Positions 44,209-53,681 of a DNA stretch of 64,000 nt are shown here, piece by piece. Position numbers and translations under genes: made by a program. How positions within the stretch are numbered: position 1 is the stretch's first letter; each line of letters begins with the position of its first letter. The stretch lies in NCBI RefSeq assembly GCF_901827185.1, contig NZ_LR594671.1, positions 992,001-1,056,000 on the forward strand. Direction: 5' to 3'. Source of the stretch: Variovorax sp. PBL-E5 (GTDB taxonomy: Bacteria; Pseudomonadota; Gammaproteobacteria; Burkholderiales; Burkholderiaceae_C). The notes below the pieces were generated by a model, which made no database searches, was not told the origin of the DNA, and saw only the letters and a list, made by a program, of their open reading frames with translations.

Positions 44209-45427
44209 GCCCGAAGCCGCCGTGAAGCCGGCCGCACCAATCACGACGCCCGTCGCCACTGCGGCCGCCGCCGAGCACGCGGGCTTCCTCAAGAACAACC
44301 TGCGCGAATACGGCATGCTGATCTCGCTGGTCGCGATCATGGTGCTGTTCCAGGTGCTGACCGACGGCACGCTGATGCGGCCGCTCAATCTCACCAACCT
44401 GCTGCTGCAGAACAGCTACATCGTGATCATGGCGCTCGGCATGCTGCTGGTGATCGTGGCCGGCCACATCGACCTGTCGGTGGGCTCGGTGGCCGGCTTC
44501 ATCGGCGCGCTGGCCGCGGTGCTGATGGTGGAGTACGACTGGAATTTCGTGCCGGCCTGCATCGTCTGCCTGATCGCGGGCGGGCTGGTCGGCGCGGCGC
44601 AGGGCTGGTTCGTGGCGTTCTTTCGCATCCCGTCCTTCATCGTCACGCTGGCCGGCATGCTGGTGTTCAAGGGGCTCACGCTGGCCTTGCTGGCAGGGCA
44701 GTCGGTCGGGCCGTTCCCCGAGGTGTTCCAGAAGCTGAGTTCGGGCTTCGTGCCCGACGTGCTGGGCGGTGAAAGCCTGCGCACCACCTCGCTGTTGCTG
44801 GGCGTGGCGGCCGCCGCAGCGCTGGTCTTCTTCAAGCTGCGCGGCCGCGCCAAGCTCGCGAAGTACGGCATGGCGCAGGAGCCCTATGCCTTCTTCCTCG
44901 GCAAGAACCTGTTCTTCGCCGCGATCATCGTTCTGCTCTGCTACCTGCTCGCGACCTACAAGGGCCTGCCGAACGTGCTGATCGTGATGGCGGTGCTGAT
45001 CGTGGCCTACGATTTCGTCACCAACCGCACCACGGTCGGGCGGCGCATCTACGCGCTCGGCGGCAACGAGAAGGCGGCGCGGCTGTCGGGCATCAAGACG
45101 CAGCGGCTGGCCTTCCTTACCTTCGTCAACATGGGCGTGCTGGCCGCGCTGGCGGGCCTGGTGTTCGCGGCGCGGCTCAACACCGCGACACCCAAGGCGG
45201 GCCTGGGCTTCGAGCTCGACGTGATCGCGGCCTGCTTCATCGGCGGCGCCTCGGCCTCGGGCGGCGTCGGCAAGGTGATGGGCGCGGTGATCGGCGCCTT
45301 CGTGATGGGCGTGATGAACAACGGCATGTCGATCCTCGGCATCGGCATCGACTACCAGCAGGTCATCAAGGGGCTGGTGCTGCTGGCCGCGGTCTTCATC
45401 GACGTCTACAACAAAAATAAAACATGA
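44198..45427 (+). CDS. gguB: Sugar ABC transporter permease (GguB)
   Basis: A 409-residue inner-membrane permease of the ribose/xylose type. Ten or so membrane segments are visible, with [40 protein letters not shown] and late [20 protein letters not shown] cytoplasmic N-terminal tail (~45 residues, Ala/Pro-rich) precedes the first segment. It starts within the end of gguA and overlaps the next ATPase gene by 4 bp, so the ChvE-GguAB set is translationally joined to the YtfRT-YjfF set. Confidence 0.92.
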   Translation: MQREPEAAVKPAAPITTPVATAAAAEHAGFLKNNLREYGMLISLVAIMVLFQVLTDGTLMRPLNLTNLLLQNSYIVIMALGMLLVIVAGHIDLSVGSVAGFIGALAAVLMVEYDWNFVPACIVCLIAGGLVGAAQGWFVAFFRIPSFIVTLAGMLVFKGLTLALLAGQSVGPFPEVFQKLSSGFVPDVLGGESLRTTSLLLGVAAAAALVFFKLRGRAKLAKYGMAQEPYAFFLGKNLFFAAIIVLLCYLLATYKGLPNVLIVMAVLIVAYDFVTNRTTVGRRIYALGGNEKAARLSGIKTQRLAFLTFVNMGVLAALAGLVFAARLNTATPKAGLGFELDVIAACFIGGASASGGVGKVMGAVIGAFVMGVMNNGMSILGIGIDYQQVIKGLVLLAAVFIDVYNKNKT

Positions 45428-46956
45428 CCGAAGCCCTCGCCTTTTTGCAGGCGCCGGTGCTGTCGCTGACCGGCATCCACAAGCAGTTCAACGGCGTGCC
45501 TGCGCTGCGCGACGTGGCGCTCGCGCTGCGGCCGGGCGAGATCCATGCGCTGATGGGGCAGAACGGCGCGGGCAAGTCGACCCTGATCAAGGTGCTCACC
45601 GGCGTCTACACCGCCGACAGCGGCGAGATGCGGCTGGCGGGCCGTGCGATCCGGCCGGCCTCGCCGCTGGAGGCGCAGCGCCTGGGCATCAGCACGGTCT
45701 ATCAGGAAGTCAACCTGTGCCCGAACCTGTCGGTGGCCGAGAACATCTTCTCGGGCCGCTATCCGCGCTGCGGCCCGGCGCAGGGCTTTCGCATCGACTG
45801 GGCGAAGGTGCACCGCGATGCGCGCGCGCTGCTGGCGCGGCTGGAGGTCGATATCGACGTCACGCAGCTGCTGTCGAGCTATTCGGTGGCGGTGCAGCAG
45901 ATGGTCGCGATCGCGCGCGCGCTCGGCCTGTCGTCGACGGTGCTGATCCTCGACGAGCCGACTTCGAGCCTGGACGACGACGAGGTCAAGAGCCTGTTCG
46001 CCGTGCTGCGCCGGCTGCGCGGCGAAGGCCTCGCGATCCTGTTCGTCACGCATTTCCTGAACCAGGTCTATGCGGTGTCGGACCGCATCACGGTGCTGCG
46101 CAATGGCGGCTGGGTCGGCGAATGGGCCGCGGCCGATCTGCCGCCGCAGGCGCTGATCTCGGCCATGGTCGGTCGCGAACTCGCGGCACAGGCCACCGGC
46201 CATGCGCAATTGCCCGTCATCGACGAAGCCGCGCGGCCGGTGCTCGAGGCCCAGGCGATCGGGCAGGCCGGCCAGCTGCAGCCGGTCGACCTGCGCGTGC
46301 GCCCGGGTGAGGTGGTGGGCCTCGCGGGCCTGCTGGGTTCGGGCCGCACCGAACTCGCGCGCCTGCTGTTCGGCCTGGCCGTGCCCGATTGCGGCAGCCT
46401 CAGCGTGGACGGCGTCGCGGTCACGTTCGCCAACCCGGCCGATGCGGTGCGACACGGCTTGGCGTTGTGCCCCGAGGAGCGCAAGACCGACGGCATCGTG
46501 GCCGAGCTGTCGCTGCGCGAGAACATCGCGCTGGCGCTGCAGGCGCGGCGCGGCATGCGCAACACGCTGTCGCGCGCCGAGCAGACCGCATTGGCCGAGC
46601 GCTTCGTCAAGGCGCTGGGCATCAAGACGGCCAGCGTCGACACGCCGATCGGCCTGCTCTCGGGCGGCAACCAGCAGAAGGCGCTGCTGGCGCGCTGGCT
46701 GGCGACCGGGCCGCGCCTGCTGATCCTCGACGAGCCGACGCGCGGCATCGACGTCGCGGCCAAGCAGGAAATCATGGACGAGATCCTGCGCCTGGCGCGC
46801 GGCGGCATGGCGGTGCTCTTCATCTCGTCGGAGATGAACGAGGTGGTGCGGATCTCGCACCGCATCGCGGTGCTGCGCGAACGGCGCAAGGTGGGTGAGC
46901 TGCCCGAGGGCAGCAGCGAGGACGCGGTGTACGACCTGATCGCAGCGGAATCATGA
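45424..46956 (+). CDS. ytfR: Sugar ABC transporter ATP-binding protein (YtfR-like)
   Basis: A 510-residue tandem ATPase. The first cassette has [16 protein letters not shown] and LILDEPTSSLDDDEVKSL. The second has [28 protein letters not shown] and [18 protein letters not shown]. It belongs to the YtfR group rather than to GguA, judging from the neighbours YtfT and YjfF and the YtfQ-type binding protein upstream. ATG 45424 overlaps the gguB stop by 4 bp, and its stop overlaps the next gene likewise. Confidence 0.9.
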   Translation: MTEALAFLQAPVLSLTGIHKQFNGVPALRDVALALRPGEIHALMGQNGAGKSTLIKVLTGVYTADSGEMRLAGRAIRPASPLEAQRLGISTVYQEVNLCPNLSVAENIFSGRYPRCGPAQGFRIDWAKVHRDARALLARLEVDIDVTQLLSSYSVAVQQMVAIARALGLSSTVLILDEPTSSLDDDEVKSLFAVLRRLRGEGLAILFVTHFLNQVYAVSDRITVLRNGGWVGEWAAADLPPQALISAMVGRELAAQATGHAQLPVIDEAARPVLEAQAIGQAGQLQPVDLRVRPGEVVGLAGLLGSGRTELARLLFGLAVPDCGSLSVDGVAVTFANPADAVRHGLALCPEERKTDGIVAELSLRENIALALQARRGMRNTLSRAEQTALAERFVKALGIKTASVDTPIGLLSGGNQQKALLARWLATGPRLLILDEPTRGIDVAAKQEIMDEILRLARGGMAVLFISSEMNEVVRISHRIAVLRERRKVGELPEGSSEDAVYDLIAAES

Positions 46957-48020
46957 AGACCCCCGCCTCCGAAACCGTCGCCCGCGCGTTCCACCACCGC
47001 CTCGCGTGGCCGCTCGTGACGCTGTTCGTGCTGCTGGCCATCAACGCGATCTTCAACGCGAGCTTCCTGCACCTGGAATGGCGCGGCGGCCATCTGTACG
47101 GCAGCCTGATCGACATCCTGAACCGCGCGGCGCCGCTGGTGCTGGTGTCGCTCGGCATGACGCTGGTGATCGCGACACGCGGCATCGACATCTCGGTCGG
47201 CGCGGTGGTGGCGATCGCGGCGGCGCTGGCCGCCTGGATGATCGGCGGTTCGCTGGTCGTCAGCAACGGCGCGGCGGCCGAGGTCAGCCGCTTCCCGATG
47301 TGGATGGCGATCCTCGCGGCGCTCGGCGCGGCGCTGGCCTGCGGCCTGTGGAACGGCCTCCTGGTGGCGCGCGTCGGCATGCAGCCGATCATCGCGACGC
47401 TGATCCTGATGGTGGCGGGCCGCGGCATCGCGCAGCTGATCACCGGCGGGCAGATCATCACGATCTACTACAAGCCCTTCTTCTTCATCGGCAGCGGCTA
47501 TCTGTTCGGGCTGCCGTTCTCGGTCTATGTCGCGGCGCTGGTGTTCGTGCTGCTCTATCTCGCGATCACTCGCAGCGCGCTCGGCCTTTTCATCCAGGCG
47601 GTCGGCATCAACCCGAGTGCCGCGCACGTGGCCGGCGTGCGGGCGCGCCGCATCATCCTCAGCGCCTACATGTTCTGCGGCTTCTGCGCCGGCGTGGCGG
47701 GCCTCCTGATCAGCTCCAACGTCAAGAGCGCCGACGGCAACAACGCGGGGCAGCTGCTGGAACTGGACGCGATCCTCGCCGTCACGCTTGGCGGCACGCT
47801 GCTCACGGGCGGGCGCTTCAGCCTGGTCGGCAGCGTGATCGGCGCATTGATCATCCAGACGCTGACCTACGCGATCTACTCGCTGGGCGTGCCGCCCGAG
47901 ATCAACCTGGTGGTGAAGGCCGTCGTGGTGTTCGCGGTGATGCTGGTGCAGTCGGCCGAGTTCCGCGCCAGCCTGCGCGTGCTGGTGCAGCGGCCGGTGC
48001 GTGGGGCTTTGAAGCCATGA
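46953..48020 (+). CDS. ytfT: Sugar ABC transporter permease (YtfT-like)
   Basis: A 355-residue permease with the ribose-type pattern: ATRGIDISVGAVVAIAAALA, GMQPIIATLILMVAGRGIAQ, ITGGQIITIYYKPFFFIGSG and LLELDAILAVTLGGTLLTGG. The Gly-rich FIGSGYLFGLPFSVYV region is typical of YtfT. It overlaps both neighbours by 4 bp (ATGA). It pairs with the YjfF-type permease that follows, giving a heterodimeric channel. Confidence 0.92.
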   Translation: MKTPASETVARAFHHRLAWPLVTLFVLLAINAIFNASFLHLEWRGGHLYGSLIDILNRAAPLVLVSLGMTLVIATRGIDISVGAVVAIAAALAAWMIGGSLVVSNGAAAEVSRFPMWMAILAALGAALACGLWNGLLVARVGMQPIIATLILMVAGRGIAQLITGGQIITIYYKPFFFIGSGYLFGLPFSVYVAALVFVLLYLAITRSALGLFIQAVGINPSAAHVAGVRARRIILSAYMFCGFCAGVAGLLISSNVKSADGNNAGQLLELDAILAVTLGGTLLTGGRFSLVGSVIGALIIQTLTYAIYSLGVPPEINLVVKAVVVFAVMLVQSAEFRASLRVLVQRPVRGALKP

Positions 48021-49048
48021 GTGCACTGATCTCGCGTCCCACAGAAACCGCCGCGCCTGCGACGGTGCCCCGGCCTGCACGCGTGCGCCTCAATCCCAGG
48101 CACCTGCCGCTGGCCGCCACCATCTCGCTGTTCGTGCTGATGGGCACGCTGGGCTCGGTGCGCTACGACGGCTTCTTCTCGCTGCAGGTCTTCCTGAACC
48201 TGCTGATCGACAACGCCTTTCTGTGCATCGTCGCGGTCGGCATGACCTTCGTGATCCTGTCGGGCGGCATCGATCTGTCGGTGGGTTCGGTGATCGCGCT
48301 GACCACGATGGTCTCGGCCGCATTGGTCGAGAAGCAGGGTTGGAGTCCGGCGATCGTGATCCCGCTGGTGCTGGCGATGGGCACGCTGTTCGGCGCCTTC
48401 ATGGGCGTGCTGATCGAGCGCTTCCGGTTGCAGCCCTTCATCGTGACGCTGGCCGGCATGTTCCTCGCGCGCGGCCTGTGCTATCTGATCAGCATCGATT
48501 CGATCAGCATCACCAACGAGACCTATTCGGCGCTCTCGCAGTGGCGGCTGCCGGTCTGGGGCGATGCGTCCATCTCGCTGTCGGCGCTGATCGCGCTGGC
48601 CGTGGTTGCGCTCGGTGTGTTCATTGCGCATTGCACACCCTTCGGCCGCACCGTCTATGCGATCGGCGGCAGCGAGCAGTCGGCGCTGCTGATGGGACTG
48701 CCGGTGCGCAGCACCGTCGTCGGCGTCTACACGCTCTCGGGCTTCTGCTCGGCGCTGGGCGGCGTGGTGTTTACCTTCTACATGCTGTCGGGCTACGGCC
48801 TGCACGCGGTCGGCCTCGAGCTCGATGCGATCGCGGCCGTGGTGATCGGCGGCACGCTGCTCAGCGGCGGCGTCGGCTACGTGATCGGCACGCTGTTCGG
48901 CGTGCTGATGCTGGGCATCATCCAGACGCTCATCTCTTTCGACGGCACGCTGAGTTCGTGGTGGACGCGCATCGTGGTCGGTGCCTTGCTCTTCGTCTTC
49001 TGCCTGTTGCAGCGGCTGTTCACCGCGCGCAGCGCGCGGCGCGGCTGA
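48017..49048 (+). CDS. yjfF: Sugar ABC transporter permease (YjfF-like)
   Basis: A 343-residue permease, partner of YtfT. Typical features are [51 protein letters not shown] and YTLSGFCSALGGVVFTFYML. A ~30-residue cytoplasmic start (SRPTETAAPATVPRPARV) precedes the first membrane segment. It completes the YtfQRT-YjfF transporter. The dehydratase gene follows 41 bp later on the same strand, so transport and catabolism are co-transcribed. Confidence 0.92.
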   Translation: MSALISRPTETAAPATVPRPARVRLNPRHLPLAATISLFVLMGTLGSVRYDGFFSLQVFLNLLIDNAFLCIVAVGMTFVILSGGIDLSVGSVIALTTMVSAALVEKQGWSPAIVIPLVLAMGTLFGAFMGVLIERFRLQPFIVTLAGMFLARGLCYLISIDSISITNETYSALSQWRLPVWGDASISLSALIALAVVALGVFIAHCTPFGRTVYAIGGSEQSALLMGLPVRSTVVGVYTLSGFCSALGGVVFTFYMLSGYGLHAVGLELDAIAAVVIGGTLLSGGVGYVIGTLFGVLMLGIIQTLISFDGTLSSWWTRIVVGALLFVFCLLQRLFTARSARRG

Positions 49049-49089
49049 GGTCGGCCGCTCCTCTTCGTCTCTCACAGAAAAGTCCACGC

Positions 49090-50829
49090 ATGCCCGACAC
49101 CGCGAAGAAGAAGCTGCGCTCCACCGAATGGTTCGGTGCGGCCGACAAGAACGGCTTCATGTACCGCAGCTGGATGAAGAACCAGGGCGTGCCCGACCAC
49201 GAGTTCGACGGCCGGCCGATCATCGGCATCTGCAACACCTGGTCGGAGCTCACGCCCTGCAACGCGCACTTTCGCAAGATCGCCGAGCACGTCAAGCGCG
49301 GCGTCTCCGAGGCCGGCGGCTTCCCGGTCGAGTTCCCGGTGTTCTCCAACGGCGAATCCAACCTGCGGCCGACTGCAATGCTCACGCGCAACCTTGCGAG
49401 CATGGATGTCGAGGAAGCGATTCGCGGCAACCCGATCGACGCCGTGGTGCTGCTCACCGGCTGCGACAAGACCACGCCGGCACTGCTGATGGGCGCCGCG
49501 AGCTGCGACGTGCCGACCATCGTCGTCACCGGCGGGCCGATGCTCAACGGCAAGCTCGAAGGCCGCGACATCGGCTCGGGCACGGCCGTGTGGCAACTGC
49601 ACGAAGCGATGAAGGCGGGCGAGATCGACGTCCACCAGTTCCTCTCGGCGGAGGCGGGCATGTCGCGTTCGGCGGGCACCTGCAACACCATGGGCACCGC
49701 GTCCACCATGGCCTGCATGGCCGAGGCGCTGGGCGTCTCGCTGCCGCACAACGCGGCCATTCCGGCGGTCGATGCGCGGCGCTACGTGCTGGCGCAGATG
49801 TCGGGCATGCGCATCGTCGAGATGGCGCGCGAAGGGCTGGTGCTGTCGAAGATCCTCACGCGCGCGGCCTTCGAGAACGCGATCCGCACCAACGCCGCGA
49901 TCGGCGGCTCGACCAATGCGGTGATCCATCTGAAGGCGATCGCGGGCCGCATCGGCGTGCCGCTCGAGCTCGAGGACTGGACCCGCATCGGCCGCGGCAC
50001 GCCGACGCTGGTCGACCTGATGCCCTCGGGCCGTTTCCTGATGGAGGAGTTCTATTACGCGGGCGGCCTGCCTGCCGTGCTGCGCCGCCTCGGCGAGCAT
50101 GGCCTGCTGCCGCATCCCGATGCGCTCACGGTCAACGGGCAGTCGCTGTGGGACAACGTGCGCAACGCGCCCAGTCACAACGACGAGGTGATCCGCCAGC
50201 TCGACAATCCGCTCATCGAGGACGGCGGCATCTGCATCCTGCGCGGTAACCTGGCGCCGCGCGGCGCGGTGCTCAAGCCCTCGGCCGCGTCGCCCGAATT
50301 GCTGCGGCACCGCGGCCGCGCGGTGGTGTTCGAGAACTTCGAGCATTACAAGGAACGCATCGTCGACGAGACGCTCGAGGTCGACGCCAGCTCCGTGCTG
50401 GTGATGAAGCACTGCGGCCCCAAGGGCTATCCCGGCATGGCCGAGGTCGGCAACATGGGCCTGCCGCCGAAGCTGCTGCGCCAGGGCATCAAGGACATGG
50501 TGCGCATCTCGGACGCGCGCATGAGCGGCACCGCCTACGGCACGGTGGTGCTGCACGTGGCGCCCGAGGCGGCCGACGGCGGTCCGCTGGCCGCGGTGCG
50601 CGACGGCGACTGGATCGAACTCGATTGCGAGCAGGGCCGCCTGCACCTGGACATCGGCGACGACGAACTGAGGGCGCGGCTGGCTGCGCTGCAGGCCGAC
50701 ATGGCGCCGCCCGGTGGCGGCGGCTATCGGCGCTTGTATGTCGAGCACGTGCTGCAGGCGGACGAGGGCTGCGACTTCGACTTCCTGGTCGGCTGCCGCG
50801 GCGCGGCCGTGCCACGCCATTCGCATTGA
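49090..50829 (+). CDS. L-arabinonate dehydratase (IlvD/Edd family)
   Basis: A 579-residue Fe-S dehydratase very similar throughout to the Rhizobium L-arabinonate dehydratase as I remember it (for example LRSTEWFGAADKNGFMYRSW, WLKNQG-type region, FSNGESNLRPTAMLTRNLAS, SAGTCNTMGTASTMACMAEA). Cluster cysteines C57 (TPCN), C125 (GCDKTTP) and C198 (GTCNTMG) have the 68/73 spacing of that enzyme, and K127 is the presumed carbamylated lysine. It produces L-2-keto-3-deoxyarabonate. Related aldonic acids such as D-fuconate or D-galactonate are also possible substrates. Confidence 0.93.
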   Translation: MPDTAKKKLRSTEWFGAADKNGFMYRSWMKNQGVPDHEFDGRPIIGICNTWSELTPCNAHFRKIAEHVKRGVSEAGGFPVEFPVFSNGESNLRPTAMLTRNLASMDVEEAIRGNPIDAVVLLTGCDKTTPALLMGAASCDVPTIVVTGGPMLNGKLEGRDIGSGTAVWQLHEAMKAGEIDVHQFLSAEAGMSRSAGTCNTMGTASTMACMAEALGVSLPHNAAIPAVDARRYVLAQMSGMRIVEMAREGLVLSKILTRAAFENAIRTNAAIGGSTNAVIHLKAIAGRIGVPLELEDWTRIGRGTPTLVDLMPSGRFLMEEFYYAGGLPAVLRRLGEHGLLPHPDALTVNGQSLWDNVRNAPSHNDEVIRQLDNPLIEDGGICILRGNLAPRGAVLKPSAASPELLRHRGRAVVFENFEHYKERIVDETLEVDASSVLVMKHCGPKGYPGMAEVGNMGLPPKLLRQGIKDMVRISDARMSGTAYGTVVLHVAPEAADGGPLAAVRDGDWIELDCEQGRLHLDIGDDELRARLAALQADMAPPGGGGYRRLYVEHVLQADEGCDFDFLVGCRGAAVPRHSH

Positions 50830-50851
50830 TCCATCGACCCGGACTTTCACC

Positions 50852-51781
50852 ATGACCTCTTCGACCCCGCCCCGCTACCGCGGCATTTTTCCGGTCGCGC
50901 CGACCCCCTTCACCGAGCGCGGTGAACTCGACCTCGCCAGCCAGAGGCGCTGCATCGATTTCATGATCGACGCGGGCTCGGACGGCATCTGCATCCTCGC
51001 CAACTTCTCCGAGCAGTTCGTGCTGTCGGACGACGAACGCGAGCTGCTGACCCGCACCGTGCTCGAACACGTCGCCGGCCGCGTGCCGGTGATCGTCACC
51101 ACCACCCACTTCGCAACCCGTGTCTGCATCGAGCGCAGCCTGCGCGCGCAGGCGATGGGCGCGGCCATGCTGATGGTGATGCCGCCCTACCATGGCGCCA
51201 CCTTCCGCGTGCCCGAGCCGCAGATCTTCGACTTCTATGCGCGGCTGTCCGATGCGGTGGACGTCCCGATCATGGTGCAGGACGCGCCGGCCAGCGGCAC
51301 CGTGCTGTCGGTGCCCTTCCTCGCGCGCATGGCACGGGAGATCGAGCACCTGGCGTACTTCAAGATCGAGACTGCCGGCGCGGCCGCGAAGATTCGCGAG
51401 CTGATCCGCCTGGGCGGCGACGCGATCGAAGGTCCGTGGGACGGCGAGGAAGCCATCACGCTGATGCCCGACCTCGATGCCGGCGCCACCGGCTCGATGA
51501 CCGGGGGTGCCTATGCCGATGGCCTCCGGCCGATCCTCATGGACCATCTCGCAGGCCGGCGCGAAGAGGCTTTGGTGCGCTACCAGCAATGGCTGCCGCT
51601 GATCAACTACGAGAACCGGCAGGCCGGGCTGCTGGCCTGCAAGGCCTTGATGAAGGAGGGCGGCGTGATCGATTGCGAAGCGCCGCGCCATCCGCTGCCG
51701 GCGCTGCATCCGGACACGCGCGCGGGACTGATCGAAACCGCGCGCCGGCTCGATCCGCTGGTGCTGCGCTGGGGCCGCTGA
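50852..51781 (+). CDS. DapA-family 2-keto-3-deoxy-sugar-acid dehydratase/aldolase
   Basis: A 309-residue (beta/alpha)8 enzyme of the dihydrodipicolinate synthase family. The barrel start RGIFPVAPTPFTERGELDLA and the Schiff-base lysine K171 in LAYFKIETAG are in place. The usual Y-N-x-P is replaced by VQDAPASG, as expected for the L-2-keto-3-deoxyarabonate dehydratase branch rather than for DapA itself. In that pathway it forms 2-oxoglutarate semialdehyde, the substrate of the dehydrogenase at 38995. An aldolase giving pyruvate is the alternative. Start ATG 50852, 22 bp after the dehydratase gene. Confidence 0.85.
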   Translation: MTSSTPPRYRGIFPVAPTPFTERGELDLASQRRCIDFMIDAGSDGICILANFSEQFVLSDDERELLTRTVLEHVAGRVPVIVTTTHFATRVCIERSLRAQAMGAAMLMVMPPYHGATFRVPEPQIFDFYARLSDAVDVPIMVQDAPASGTVLSVPFLARMAREIEHLAYFKIETAGAAAKIRELIRLGGDAIEGPWDGEEAITLMPDLDAGATGSMTGGAYADGLRPILMDHLAGRREEALVRYQQWLPLINYENRQAGLLACKALMKEGGVIDCEAPRHPLPALHPDTRAGLIETARRLDPLVLRWGR

Positions 51782-51794
51782 AGGCTTCGCCCGC

Positions 51795-53294
51795 TCAGTC
51801 CTTGCCGGTCCAGAAGCGGCGCGCCTGCGCGATCTTGGCCAGTGCCTCGCCGCAGGCCTGTGCGCTCGCTGGCTGGCGCGCGGCCAGCCAGCCGGCGGCG
51901 AACCATGCGCGGCCGTCTTGCGCGGCCGCGTCGCGGTAGGCGGCGATGGCCACGGCGTTGTCGTTGTGATTGCCCAATGCGTCCTGGGCCGGGTGCAGAT
52001 CCTCGAGGTAGCGCCGTGCCTTGCGCTGTCCGAACAGCGGCGCGACGAACTCACCCAGGTAGCGCAGGCGCTTGAGCCGCTTGCGCACGCGGTGCTGTTC
52101 GAGCGCCGAGAGCGCCTCGAAGCGCCGGCCGTCGCGCACCACCTGGCGGTGCAGCTTCGAGAGGCGTTCGCGCAGCAGCTTGCGCACCGGACTGCCGTGC
52201 TGCGCCGAGGGCGCGGCGGGCGGCAAGGCGGCTTCGATCAGGCCCATCAGCGCATTCTGGAAGGGCGCAGCGCGCACCACCTCGCGCGCCTCGAGGGCCA
52301 TGCCATCGGGTGGCTCGGGCCATGTGATCGAGGGGCCGCCCGCCGCCTCGACCAGCGGTTGCACGATCTGCAGCAGGCGTTCGCGGTCACGCTGCCGGCC
52401 GAGCGCACGGAAGGTGTCCGCCAGCACCGGTTCGCACGACGGATCGAGGCCGGGTGCGAACGCGGCCATCTCGCGCAGCGCGGTGCGCAGGCGCCGGATG
52501 CCGATGCGCAGTTGGTGCACATGCTCGGCGTCCGGGCTGCCCGCTGCGACCTCGCTGGCGTTGGGAAGAATCTGTGTCAGGCAGCTGTTCAGCACGGCGC
52601 GGAACAGTTCCTCGCCACCGGGTTCGCCATCGAATTGCGGTGCGGCGGCGTGAACCGGTTCGCCGTGCGCGGCGCCGCGCGACAGCTGCTGCGCACGCTG
52701 CGACTTGGACACCGTGTCGAGCCAGAGCCCGTAGCGGTTGCGCCAGCGCCGCGCGAGTTCGAGCAGCGCCTGCGGACTGCCGCGCTTGAGTTCGATCTCG
52801 AGTTCGCGCACCGGATGCGAGCGCTCGCCGGCCTGCACCTCGCCGCGGTCGAAGGCGAGTTCGAGCAGCGCGTCGCCGGTGCGCATCTCGCGCGTGGTAC
52901 GCCAGACGTCGGTGCCGTAGAGCGGGACCAGTTCGGCATGAGCTGCATCGTGGCCCGCCTTGCGCAAGGCGCGGTCAATGCGGTCGCCGACCGGCGTGCC
53001 GGCATGCCGCAGCGCCGACGGCACGGGCTGGTCGCTGGCGCGCTCGGTCGGGATCTCGACGTTGTGCTCGTGGCGCTGCAGCGGGCCGTCCGATGGCGCC
53101 TTGGCGGTCTGAACCCACGCATTGCCTTCGCGCCGCAGCCGCAGGACCACATGCGCGGCCGCCAGCGCGCCGTCCGCCGTGTCGAAATAGTGGGCGCGCA
53201 GCCGCGTGCGCTGCGAGCGCCCGCGGGCAACCGCCGCTTCGAGCGGCTTGCGGTACCGCGGATCGACCTGGAACTTGAGTTCGAATTCGATCAC
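51795..53294 (-). CDS. CYTH-CHAD protein (inorganic triphosphatase-like)
   Basis: A 499-residue two-domain protein. The CYTH domain starts with E3-x-E5-x-K7 (VIEFELKFQV), the family's hallmark, and continues with RTRLRAHYFDTADGALAAAH, VLRLRREGNAWVQTAK and ELEIELKRGSPQALLEL. The C-terminal CHAD helical domain has conserved histidines and arginines (EHVHQLRIGIRRLRTALREM, LSKLHRQVVRDGRRFEALS, RVRKRLKRLRYLGEF). CYTH enzymes cleave triphosphate; CHAD binds polyphosphate. The start is probably GTG 53294, placing ExExK at the very N-terminus. It is convergent with the sugar operon. Confidence 0.9.
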   Translation of the reverse strand: MIEFELKFQVDPRYRKPLEAAVARGRSQRTRLRAHYFDTADGALAAAHVVLRLRREGNAWVQTAKAPSDGPLQRHEHNVEIPTERASDQPVPSALRHAGTPVGDRIDRALRKAGHDAAHAELVPLYGTDVWRTTREMRTGDALLELAFDRGEVQAGERSHPVRELEIELKRGSPQALLELARRWRNRYGLWLDTVSKSQRAQQLSRGAAHGEPVHAAAPQFDGEPGGEELFRAVLNSCLTQILPNASEVAAGSPDAEHVHQLRIGIRRLRTALREMAAFAPGLDPSCEPVLADTFRALGRQRDRERLLQIVQPLVEAAGGPSITWPEPPDGMALEAREVVRAAPFQNALMGLIEAALPPAAPSAQHGSPVRKLLRERLSKLHRQVVRDGRRFEALSALEQHRVRKRLKRLRYLGEFVAPLFGQRKARRYLEDLHPAQDALGNHNDNAVAIAAYRDAAAQDGRAWFAAGWLAARQPASAQACGEALAKIAQARRFWTGKD

Positions 53295-53325
53295 GGTGCC
53301 GTACACGCACGTCGCTGCGCGTTCC

Positions 53326-53574
53326 TCAATCGAGTTCGCTGACCTGCATCGACAGATCGAACAGCTTGGACTTGCTCGCGTAGTAGCGGTCGAGGCGCCA
53401 CTCCCGCAGGATGTCCATGGCAAGCTGGAAGCTCTTGTAGTCGAGCGTGTACAGCGTGACCAGTTCGAAGCTGCGCTCGGATTCGAGGGCGAGCACGAGC
53501 CGGGCGAGGACCTGGGCCGACTCGTTGGTCGGGTCCGTTTCAATGAATCGGCGCGCGACCTTGATGGCATTCAT
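53326..53574 (-). CDS. Small conserved hypothetical protein
   Basis: An 82-residue acidic protein starting at ATG 53574 behind GAGGAAAAG. It is mostly helical (VLARLVLALESERSFELVTL, YKSFQLAMDILREWRLDRYY) with no Cys and no membrane segment. It probably forms a unit with the CYTH-CHAD gene 31 bp downstream. I recall similar short ORFs in related bacteria but no function for them. Confidence 0.65.
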   Translation of the reverse strand: MNAIKVARRFIETDPTNESAQVLARLVLALESERSFELVTLYTLDYKSFQLAMDILREWRLDRYYASKSKLFDLSMQVSELD

Positions 53575-53681
53575 GGGAGCTTTTCCTCGGTTCAGACAGG
53601 CCCATGACTATAGCCAGCGCCGTGCCACGCTTTATGACAGGCGCGTGACAAAGTAGGGCATAGGTTTGCCCTGCCGGACGC

